Shown here in pieces: positions 1-6,301 of a stretch of 7,342 nucleotides of DNA (its first letter is position 1; every line of letters starts with the position of its first letter). Source of the stretch: Candidatus Delongbacteria bacterium (GTDB lineage Bacteria; UBA4055). The translations under genes and the position numbers were made by a program. The stretch lies in assembly GCA_003477045.1 (NCBI GenBank), contig DMTS01000065.1, positions 1-7,342 on the forward strand. The letters run 5' to 3'. The notes under the pieces are model-generated. The model did no database searches. It saw only the letters and a list, made by a program, of their open reading frames with translations, and had not been told where the DNA came from.

Positions 1-353
1 ATGGCTTTGTAAAGAAACTTGGAAGCCATTTCTGAATTTCCCATAAGCCCGTATGTACAGGCGAGATTGTAGGTCGCAATTATATCGTAAACATTGTGGC
101 TTAAAAGGAAAAGATAATACTGAGCAGCTGATTTATAATCTTTGTCCCAGTAAGCCTTATCGGCTTTGATCATGTAATCCCTGATGTTAACATCAAGGTA
201 TTCATTAACCTTCGGGTCAAGCGGATCTATTTTCTCGGGGCTTGACCAGTCTTTCACGGAAACAACTACTTGTTTTGTGTCTTCTTTTTCCTTTTTTACA
301 CAGGAAACCAAAAGAATTACAAGCATCAATACTACTGCACCCTTATACTTCAT
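1..353 (-). CDS. Lipoprotein with a probable TPR region, 3' end beyond the window
   Basis: 117 codons are visible from an ATG at 353, and the frame is open to the left edge. The N-terminus is a type II signal peptide: Lys2 and Lys4, a hydrophobic core from about residue 5 to 16, then the lipobox Leu15-Val16-Ser17-Cys18, with Cys18 expected to be lipidated. A charged stretch (KKEKED) follows. No Asp follows Cys18 (it is Val-Lys-Lys), so in an outer-membrane organism the default would be sorting to the outer membrane. Residues about 64 to 117 alternate paired helices with TPR-like spacing: AYWDKDYKSAAQYY, then TYNLACTYGLMGNSEMA with the small and aromatic residues typical of TPR helices A and B. 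The start is supported by GGGGG at 361-365, seven bases upstream. It begins 100 bases after aroC and probably has its own promoter. The specific function is unknown; TPR lipoproteins often scaffold envelope complexes. Confidence 0.8.
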   Translation of the reverse strand, partial: MKYKGAVVLMLVILLVSCVKKEKEDTKQVVVSVKDWSSPEKIDPLDPKVNEYLDVNIRDYMIKADKAYWDKDYKSAAQYYLFLLSHNVYDIIATYNLACTYGLMGNSEMASKFLYKA

Positions 354-383
354 AGCATTACCCCCGCTATTTATATTCACTAA

Positions 384-412
384 ACAACACATGTTTGATT
401 ATTTCCTGTCAA
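384..412 (-). promoter_or_regulatory. Possible promoter of the lipoprotein gene
   Basis: In the 100 bases between aroC and the lipoprotein gene the minus strand has a perfect TTGACA (plus positions 407-412). However, the hexamer 17 bases downstream is TGTTGT (384-389), a poor -10. An alternative -10, TATATT, lies just upstream and overlaps the first T of TTGACA; its -35 would be the weak TTGCAT. The gap is AT-rich, so chance matches are likely. I see no convincing hairpin terminator for aroC in this gap. Confidence 0.25.
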
Positions 413-453
413 ATATAATATACGCAATTTTTGAGGTCTAATGCAAATTAAAT

Positions 454-1449
454 TTAAATATTATTTGTTTTATAAAGTTTGTCAGTTAGTAAAAGATCTG
501 CGACACATATGGCTGCAGCAGCTTCAACTATCACGCTCGACCTCAAAACGGGACAAACATCATGTCTGCCTGTTATAACTATATCTTCTTTCCTGCCGCT
601 TTTTAGATTAAGCGTCCTTTGCCTTATCATTATCGATGACGGTGGTCGGAAAGCCGCGCGGAAAACAATCTGATTACCGTTCGAAAGACCACCTGAGATA
701 CCCCCGCAGTTATTCGTATCGGTTTTTCCTGTTTTATCAGTTAGTCTGTCATTATACTCGCTGCCTTTCATTTTTGCAGATTTGAACCCTTCGCCGAATT
801 CAACAGCTTTAACACTGGGTATCGAAAAAACGAGATGGCTTATTACTGATTCGAACGAATCAAAAAACGGTTCACCCAAACCAACAGGCAAATCATCTAT
901 CGTACACTCAATAATTCCGCCGAGACTGTCTCCGTTCCCGGAAGCTTTTTTTACAACAAGATCAAAATCCTTTGAACCTCCTATCTCAACAATTCTCGAA
1001 TTTATTTTTACTCCGTTTATTATTTTTTTCGCTATGACCCCTGCCGCAACAAGCCCGACGGTCAGCCTTGCCGAAAAATGGCCGCTCCCCCTATGGTCAT
1101 TATATCCATTGAATTTAACTCCGGCAGTAAAATCTGCATGGCCCGGTCTCGGTTTATTAACAAATTCATCGTAGCTGTCCGACTGTTTGTCCTGATTTAT
1201 AAATTCGATCATTATCGGCGACCCTGTGGTCATCCCTTTTAACACTCCGCTTTTTATGAACGGAATATCGGATTCTGATCTTTTTGAAGTGCCCGTTACT
1301 GAGCCCGGTTTTCTTTTTTCAAGATCCGTATAAAAATCTTCCGGCTCAAGCTTTATGCCCGGCGGACAGCCGTCAATTACGACTCCGACCGATTCTCCGT
1401 GAGATTCCCCGTATATCTCTACTCTGAAAATTCTCCCGAAACTGTTCAT
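454..1449 (-). CDS. aroC: Chorismate synthase
   Basis: 331 residues. This enzyme catalyses the last shikimate step, 5-enolpyruvylshikimate-3-phosphate to chorismate plus phosphate, in the cytosol and using reduced FMN. All three family signatures are present: GESHG at 14-18 followed by DG.P.G at 26-31; NDHRGSGHFSARLT at 117-130 followed by VAAG; and GRHDVCPVLRS at 294-304 followed by EAAAA. The two conserved catalytic histidines are His17 and His104 (in PRPGHAD). TNNCGGISGG at 245-254 and RPPSSI at 268-273 match FMN and substrate-binding segments. The protein is shorter than many family members (roughly 350 to 390): the segment between EIGG (155-158) and GDSLGG (173-178) is only 14 residues, and the C-terminal tail is short. 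The ATG overlaps the aroA stop as ATGA, and GGAG at 1458-1461 lies eight bases upstream within aroA. Last gene of the coupled block. Confidence 0.96.
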   Translation of the reverse strand: MNSFGRIFRVEIYGESHGESVGVVIDGCPPGIKLEPEDFYTDLEKRKPGSVTGTSKRSESDIPFIKSGVLKGMTTGSPIMIEFINQDKQSDSYDEFVNKPRPGHADFTAGVKFNGYNDHRGSGHFSARLTVGLVAAGVIAKKIINGVKINSRIVEIGGSKDFDLVVKKASGNGDSLGGIIECTIDDLPVGLGEPFFDSFESVISHLVFSIPSVKAVEFGEGFKSAKMKGSEYNDRLTDKTGKTDTNNCGGISGGLSNGNQIVFRAAFRPPSSIMIRQRTLNLKSGRKEDIVITGRHDVCPVLRSSVIVEAAAAICVADLLLTDKLYKTNNI

Positions 1450-2696
1450 TTTCTGATCTCCGTGATTAGATTTTTAAATTCGCCAAAGAACCCCGGGTAT
1501 GATTTGTTTACGCATCTCGTATTATTTATTTCAAGTCCTGAGACTGAATTTAGTGCGGCAACAGCAAATCCCATTGCCATCCTGTGGTCGTTGTGAGTAT
1601 CCAGCACGCTATAATAAAGTTCACTTTTTTCGATTCTCATAAATTCTTTGCCGGCGGAAATTTTCGCTCCGGCCTTTTTCAGTTCTGAAACAAGAACCGA
1701 AGGTCTGTCCGATTCCTTAAATTTCAGCCTGCCGTAATTGTGAATTCTGCTGATACCGCTGCAATTCAAAGCTAAAATAACAAGCGGAATAAAAAGATCC
1801 GGATGGTCTTTTATATCAGCTTCAAATCCGGTCAGATCAGCTTTTGTCACACGGACAGCATTATTTTTGAGTTCTACCTTTGCTCCGGCTGTCTTGAGAT
1901 AATTAAGAATCGCATCATCAGGCTGAAGACTGCTAGGGCTTAATTCTGAAACAGATATTTGACCGCTTATTGCCCCCGCAACCAGATAAAATGCTGATGA
2001 TGACCAGTCGCCCTCGATATCAATAATTCCGCCCGTGAAGCTGCGATTCCCCGAGACGATAATTTTATTATTTCCGGTTATGTTGATATCTGCCCCGAAC
2101 TCGTTTAGCAGTTCTGATGTCATTTTTATATAAGGGAAGCTTACCGGATTCTTAATTGTGATAATGCTGTTGCCATCAACTTTAGACAAAGCGAACATCA
2201 ATCCTGTGATCAGCTGTGACCCGGAGGGGTTTTCAATTAGAATATTTCCGCTTTTGATCGGCCCTTTCACATACATACAGTCATCGTCTGAACTGCATAC
2301 CACCCCCAGCATGTTCAATATATCCGGAATATAGCCGTTACCTCTGTTTAATAGCTGATTCGTGCCTTTTATTTTGTATTCTATGTCAGAAAGCGAAAGA
2401 ATTGGAGCGAACATTCTCAGGCATAGTCCGGACTCTTTGCAATTTATCCCGAACGGCTTAAAATTTTCAGGTCCTGAAATTTTAATATTTCCATCTATTA
2501 CTTCGACTTTTGCGCCAAGTTTTTTTACCGAAGAAAGAACGGAATTTGAGTCTGAACACTCCTTGTAATTCCTTATCTCGATCCCCTGTTTATTCAAAAG
2601 CCCGAGAGCTAAAGCCCTTTGAATATAACTTTTTGACGGATATGCATTTATCTTTCCGGATATATGCCCGGGATTTATTAAAATTTTATCTTGCAT
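1446..2696 (-). CDS. aroA: 3-phosphoshikimate 1-carboxyvinyltransferase (EPSP synthase)
   Basis: 416 residues. Transfers the enolpyruvyl group of PEP to shikimate 3-phosphate. Visible substrate-binding motifs are PSKS with Lys22, Ser23 and Arg27; SGSQ at 158-161; GDWSSSA at 229-235; LQPDD at 257-261; the catalytic-aspartate segment HPDLF with Asp300; KESDR at 327-331; DHRMAM at 370-375; and Lys398 near the C-terminus. The length fits the family. The PEP and glyphosate loop is unusual: where E. coli has GNAGTAMRP, this protein reads ESGLCLRMF (88-96). The Gly and Arg are kept, but the Thr97 and Pro101 equivalents are Leu91 and Met95. The usual RP pair of the next helix is Arg118-Gly119. Translation starts 11 bases inside the end of aroEK, with a weak GGGAA upstream, so coupling to the previous cistron is likely. 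The stop overlaps the aroC start by 4 bases. Confidence 0.95.
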   Translation of the reverse strand: MQDKILINPGHISGKINAYPSKSYIQRALALGLLNKQGIEIRNYKECSDSNSVLSSVKKLGAKVEVIDGNIKISGPENFKPFGINCKESGLCLRMFAPILSLSDIEYKIKGTNQLLNRGNGYIPDILNMLGVVCSSDDDCMYVKGPIKSGNILIENPSGSQLITGLMFALSKVDGNSIITIKNPVSFPYIKMTSELLNEFGADINITGNNKIIVSGNRSFTGGIIDIEGDWSSSAFYLVAGAISGQISVSELSPSSLQPDDAILNYLKTAGAKVELKNNAVRVTKADLTGFEADIKDHPDLFIPLVILALNCSGISRIHNYGRLKFKESDRPSVLVSELKKAGAKISAGKEFMRIEKSELYYSVLDTHNDHRMAMGFAVAALNSVSGLEINNTRCVNKSYPGFFGEFKNLITEIRK

Positions 2697-3960
2697 TAAG
2701 TTCCCGGATTATCTTTTCCGCTTCTTCTTCGACAAAGCCAGACCCGGTCTTAATTATAAGATCGGCAGCCGCGAAGTAGCAGTCTTTTCTTTTCCCGAAC
2801 AATTTTTCTAAGCTTTCTCTCAATCGGTCGTTATCCAGCATCGGACGCTTATTCAATTCATCCATTTTAAGCCTCGATAAGATAACCTCAGTGTCTGAAT
2901 CTATCAGTACCGTAAAACAGTTGTCTTTGATCAGTTTCCTGTTGGTTTCTGATTCCACCGCGCCTGCTCCTATAGAGATAACCGATCCCCCGTCCAGAAC
3001 GGATCGGGCTATGACTTCGCTTTCCCTTTTTCTAAAATACCCTTCACCGTGCACTTTAAACATTTCAGTTATTTTCATACCTGCTTTATTTTCAATTTCC
3101 CTGTCGGTATCAATAAAGTTCATTCCAAATCTTGCAGCTACAAATTTGCCGAAAGCAGTTTTTCCGGTACAGGTAGATCCGATAAAAGCTAAGTTTACTT
3201 TTTCTTTCCGCTTTTGAAGCTCTTCTTTTACAGTTTTAAATTCCTGTTTAATGTCAAAAATCAACTCGAAATTCCTGACAGCCTGATATATCAGCCAGTC
3301 CATACCGTCTAAATGTTTTTTGCAGAATGTTTTAAATTGAGGTTCCCGGTAGCCTGCTTCAAAAACTATTATATTTTTCAACTCATCTTTTATATCAGCA
3401 GAAATCTCGGGCACGGCTGTTATCATCAAAAAAATGTCTGATAAATTCTCTTTCAAATTTTCATACAGGATAAGTCCGCAACCAAGTTCAGATGATATTT
3501 TATCAGCCTTCTCATCGGTTTTATTGCAGATATAAACTTCTGACCCAAGATCTTTCAATGCAAAAACTGCAGATCTTGCGGCGCCCCCGGCTCCGATAAC
3601 TAAACATTTTCTTCTAATTACATTTATGTTGTGAAACAAAAGAGAATGCTGCACTCCGTAAACATCGGTATTGAAGCCGTAAAATTTCCCGTTTTTATTT
3701 ATTACCAGATTTACCGATCCTGTATCCTTTGCGATATGATCGGTATCATGTAAAAAACATGACATCTTTTCTTTGAACGGAGATGTAACATTAAATGCGG
3801 TTATACCGTATTTAGAAACGACGGACATTATTTCTTCCGGGCTTTCAGCACTGATCCTGACATATCCTGCGTTAATGTCATATGCGGCGCACAGTACCTT
3901 GAAAATTTCGGGGCTTTTACTATATGCTATAGGATTCCCGGCAACCGCTAATTTTTTCAT
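2686..3960 (-). CDS. aroEK: Fused shikimate dehydrogenase and shikimate kinase
   Basis: 424 residues in one continuous frame. Residues 1 to about 237 are shikimate dehydrogenase (NADPH-dependent reduction of 3-dehydroshikimate): GNPIAYSKSP with shikimate-binding Ser14 and Ser16, NVTSPFKE with catalytic Lys63, Asn84, NTD with catalytic Asp99, the Rossmann motif GAGGAARS (123-130), NKT at 146-148, and Gln226 near the end. A charged linker (about 238-254) leads to a shikimate kinase: P-loop GSTCTGKT (261-268), DTD at 284-286 for Mg and shikimate, GEGYFRKRE (305-313), GAG in place of the usual GGG (331-333), RPM at 372-374 in the lid, and Arg391 before Tyr395. There is no ATG, GTG or TTG codon from residue 234 through the start of the kinase domain, so a separate kinase cistron is unlikely. 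The ATG overlaps the pyrC stop (ATGA). The local ribosome site is weak, which suggests coupling. Confidence 0.94.
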   Translation of the reverse strand: MKKLAVAGNPIAYSKSPEIFKVLCAAYDINAGYVRISAESPEEIMSVVSKYGITAFNVTSPFKEKMSCFLHDTDHIAKDTGSVNLVINKNGKFYGFNTDVYGVQHSLLFHNINVIRRKCLVIGAGGAARSAVFALKDLGSEVYICNKTDEKADKISSELGCGLILYENLKENLSDIFLMITAVPEISADIKDELKNIIVFEAGYREPQFKTFCKKHLDGMDWLIYQAVRNFELIFDIKQEFKTVKEELQKRKEKVNLAFIGSTCTGKTAFGKFVAARFGMNFIDTDREIENKAGMKITEMFKVHGEGYFRKRESEVIARSVLDGGSVISIGAGAVESETNRKLIKDNCFTVLIDSDTEVILSRLKMDELNKRPMLDNDRLRESLEKLFGKRKDCYFAAADLIIKTGSGFVEEEAEKIIRELNAR

Positions 3961-5282
3961 GCTCTGAAAATTTTTCCGTTGTTAATTGTAAATCTTACTT
4001 TTCCGTAATGGGTTTCGCCGTGGAAACAGGTATTTATTGAAAGCGATTTCAATTTTCTTCTATCAACCTTCCATTTCTGATCAATATCAAAAATTGTAAG
4101 TTCGGCAATTTTTCCTTTTTTCAAAAGGTCGGCATCCAGATTTAAGATCCTCCTCGGGTTTGCCGTAATTTTCTTGAGAAATTCCATCAGGCTTAATTTT
4201 TCAGATCTGACCAGATAAGTTATACCTGCAGAAAACATGGTTTCAAGACCCAGAACTCCAAAAGGTGCAAAATCGAACTCAACATTTTTCTTTTCGGAGG
4301 GGTGAGGCGCATGATCTGTGGCTATAACATCAATAGTTCCGTCTTTAAGGCCTTTATGTATCGCGTCTAGATCTTCCTGTGTTCTCAAAGGCGGGTTCAT
4401 TTTATAATCTGTCGAGAATGTTCTGACTTTTTCATCTGTCAGAGAAAAATGGTGCGGAGTAACTTCGCATGTTACTTTTAGTTTTTCCTTTTTCGCCTTT
4501 CTGATAAGCTCAACACTTTCTTTTGCGCTTACATGCTGAAAGTGAACTTTCCCGTCAACATAACGGGCTATCTCAATGTCTCTTGTGACATTAATGCTTT
4601 CAGCTATGTTAGGAAGATAGGACATTCCAAGCTCTGTAGAAGTAAACGATTCATTCATGACCCACTCTGAGAAAGAATGGTCTTCAGGATGAACTAAGAT
4701 CGGCGTTCCGAACATTTTTGCATAAGTCAGCGCTCCGGTCATTGTTTCAGAAGACTCAATCCCGTTACCGTCGTCCGAAAATGCCAGCGCTCCATTCTCG
4801 AACAATTCTGTCATTTCGACCAGAACTTTACCTTCCCTTTTAAGTGTAACTGCCGGTATCTGATGAACATTAACAAGCAGCTCTTTTGATCTGCTTTGAA
4901 TATCTTTTAAAATAAATTTATTGTCAACGCACGGGGTTGTATTAGCCATCGCCGCAAGGGAAGTGATCCCGCCTGTCATCGCCGCATTAGTTCCGGTTAC
5001 CAGATTCTCAGCCTGTTCATAGCCCGGTTCTCTTAAATGAACATGCATGTCAAAAAAACCTGAAGTGATATAAAGACCTTTGGCATCGATAATCTCACAG
5101 CCTTTCTCAGCTTTAATATTCTCCGAAATTTTTTCTATTCTGCCGTTCACTATAAAAATATCAGCTTTGTATTGCTTTTCGGCTGAAGTATCAATTACAG
5201 TGCCGTTCTTAATAAGTAATTTTTCTGCGGCCGGTTTAAAAGCCGGTTCGCTTAGAAATATATTGTTGATCATTTTTTTCAT
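3957..5282 (-). CDS. pyrC: Dihydroorotase, class I type
   Basis: 441 residues. Zinc enzyme of the amidohydrolase superfamily that cyclises N-carbamoyl-aspartate to dihydroorotate, step 3 of UMP synthesis. Metal and substrate residues are all visible: DMHVHLREPG with His80 and His82, the Asn of ANTTP (114), SDDGNGI with Asp170 and Asp171, His198 (HPED), His250 (FQHVS), TPHHF (275-279), NPPLR (296-300), and ATDHAPH with catalytic Asp323. It therefore looks active rather than one of the inactive dihydroorotase-like subunits. GGAGG at 5289-5293, six bases upstream, favours the first ATG over Met4. About 20 residues precede the usual family start (LLIKNG), and no alternative start codon exists nearer to it. 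It overlaps pyrB by ATGA and aroEK by ATGA. Adjacency to pyrB fits the physical ATCase-dihydroorotase complexes known from other bacteria such as Aquifex; a complex here is inference. Confidence 0.96.
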   Translation of the reverse strand: MKKMINNIFLSEPAFKPAAEKLLIKNGTVIDTSAEKQYKADIFIVNGRIEKISENIKAEKGCEIIDAKGLYITSGFFDMHVHLREPGYEQAENLVTGTNAAMTGGITSLAAMANTTPCVDNKFILKDIQSRSKELLVNVHQIPAVTLKREGKVLVEMTELFENGALAFSDDGNGIESSETMTGALTYAKMFGTPILVHPEDHSFSEWVMNESFTSTELGMSYLPNIAESINVTRDIEIARYVDGKVHFQHVSAKESVELIRKAKKEKLKVTCEVTPHHFSLTDEKVRTFSTDYKMNPPLRTQEDLDAIHKGLKDGTIDVIATDHAPHPSEKKNVEFDFAPFGVLGLETMFSAGITYLVRSEKLSLMEFLKKITANPRRILNLDADLLKKGKIAELTIFDIDQKWKVDRRKLKSLSINTCFHGETHYGKVRFTINNGKIFRA

Positions 5283-6232
5283 TTCTCACCTCCAATATTA
5301 GCGCTCAGCAGATAGAGAACCGCCATCCTTGAAGCTACACCGTTCAATACCTGATCCAGAATCACCTGATGATCTCCGTCGGCTACGTCATCGTCTATTT
5401 CCACACCCCTGTTCATAGGCCCGGGATGAAGTATAAGAATGTCGTTCTTGGCCCTTGCAAGTTTTTCGTTGGTTATACCCCAGTAGTTATGATACTCTCT
5501 TAGAGACGGAAAAGAGGATCCGACATGCCTTTCAAGCTGGATCCTTAAGATGTTCATTGCGTCGGAATTTTGTATTGCTTCATTAAGGTCGTAAGTAACA
5601 TCCACACCCATCTTCTCGATGTCTTTCGGTATCAGGGTTGACGGACCGCATACCTGAACTTTTGCTCCGTAGAGTTTAAGCGCATGAATATTCGACATAG
5701 CCACTCTTGAATGTACTATATCTCCGACCATCGTAACCCGTTTCCCCTTCAGATTCGGAATGTGTTCGACTATCGTCATAAGGTCCAAAATAGCTTGTGT
5801 GGGATGTTCGTGAGCCCCGTCGCCGGCATTTATTATTACAGAATCCAGATTCTCCATTAGCATTTTATGTGCGCCTGGAGTACTGTGCCTCATTACGACC
5901 ATATCAATTTTCATAGCCTCAATATTTTTGGCTGTGTCGATCAGTGTTTCCCCTTTCTTTAAGGATGAAGATGAAGCCGCGAAGTTTACAACATCCGCTG
6001 ACAGCCTCTTCTCTGCCATCTCAAAGGAGATTTTTGTTCTCGTTGAATTCTCAAAGAACATATTAACTACGGTGATACCTTTCAGGGCAGCTACTTTTTT
6101 GTTGGGAGTATCAAGTATCTGTTTAAAACTTTCTGATGTTTTCAGTATCAGTTCCAGATCCTCCCTGCACATGCCCTTTATCCCTAAAAGGTGTTTGATC
6201 TTTAGAAGCTTCTTATCCTCTAATCTGTCCAT
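5279..6232 (-). CDS. pyrB: Aspartate carbamoyltransferase catalytic subunit
   Basis: 317 residues. Condenses carbamoyl phosphate with aspartate, the committed step of pyrimidine synthesis. Carbamoyl phosphate is bound by FENSTRT (Ser63 to Thr66) and by Arg115; Ser89 and Lys93 in SSLKKGE match the loop that reaches across the trimer interface. GDGAHEHPTQ (137-146) carries the His134 equivalent, His143. The aspartate domain shows GDIVHSRVA (170-178), an Arg-Gln pair at 230 and 232, and HPGPMNRGVEI (269-279). Length and motifs fit stand-alone or dihydroorotase-associated ATCases; no regulatory pyrI gene is in view. GAGGG at 6237-6241 supports the ATG. It lies 67 bases after pyrR, behind a terminator-like hairpin, and overlaps pyrC by 4 bases. 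Expression probably depends on how much transcription passes that hairpin. Confidence 0.97.
   Translation of the reverse strand: MDRLEDKKLLKIKHLLGIKGMCREDLELILKTSESFKQILDTPNKKVAALKGITVVNMFFENSTRTKISFEMAEKRLSADVVNFAASSSSLKKGETLIDTAKNIEAMKIDMVVMRHSTPGAHKMLMENLDSVIINAGDGAHEHPTQAILDLMTIVEHIPNLKGKRVTMVGDIVHSRVAMSNIHALKLYGAKVQVCGPSTLIPKDIEKMGVDVTYDLNEAIQNSDAMNILRIQLERHVGSSFPSLREYHNYWGITNEKLARAKNDILILHPGPMNRGVEIDDDVADGDHQVILDQVLNGVASRMAVLYLLSANIGGEK
5283..5293 (-). promoter_or_regulatory. Strong ribosome binding site of pyrC inside the end of pyrB
   Basis: Minus strand GGAGGTGAGAA lies directly before the pyrC ATG and also encodes the final Gly-Gly-Glu-Lys of PyrB. Spacing from GGAGG to the first ATG is six bases, against 15 to the second in-frame ATG, so it decides the start. 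It is the best Shine-Dalgarno match in the window. Confidence 0.75.
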
Positions 6233-6275
6233 CTTTCCCTCTTTATTTTAAAAGTTTATAAAATTCACAGCCGGC

Positions 6276-6301
6276 AAAAAAAAAGCGATATTTCTATCGC
6301 T
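6276..6301 (-). terminator. Intrinsic terminator or attenuator between pyrR and pyrB
   Basis: On the minus strand, AGCGATA, loop GAAA (a GNRA tetraloop), then TATCGCT make a perfect 7-bp stem. The closing T begins a run of nine T. This is a textbook Rho-independent terminator. The first two bases of the stem are the A and G of the pyrR TAG stop, so a ribosome finishing PyrR would sit on the left arm. As the downstream genes have no clear promoter of their own, the hairpin is more likely a regulated or leaky attenuator than a true operon end. No alternative antiterminator pairing for AGCGATA or TATCGCT was found by eye. Confidence 0.85.

Noticed and set aside
184..441. Plus-strand open frame of 85 codons
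   Set aside because: It runs antisense to the lipoprotein signal peptide and across the intergenic gap. The minus-strand gene has a lipobox, TPR pattern and ribosome site.
782..1174. Plus-strand open frame of 130 codons
   Set aside because: It lies wholly inside aroC, whose reading has all family signatures; the plus-strand product shows no recognisable motif.
2465..2479. Palindrome TTTCAGG-T-CCTGAAA in aroA
   Set aside because: A 7-bp match with a single central base is expected by chance about once in a few windows of this size. It is within coding sequence and has no T run or partner site.
6233..6275. Possible promoter between the hairpin and pyrB (TATAAA)
   Set aside because: The TATAAA-like hexamer has no -35 at proper spacing other than the T run of the terminator. 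AT-rich chance is the simpler explanation.
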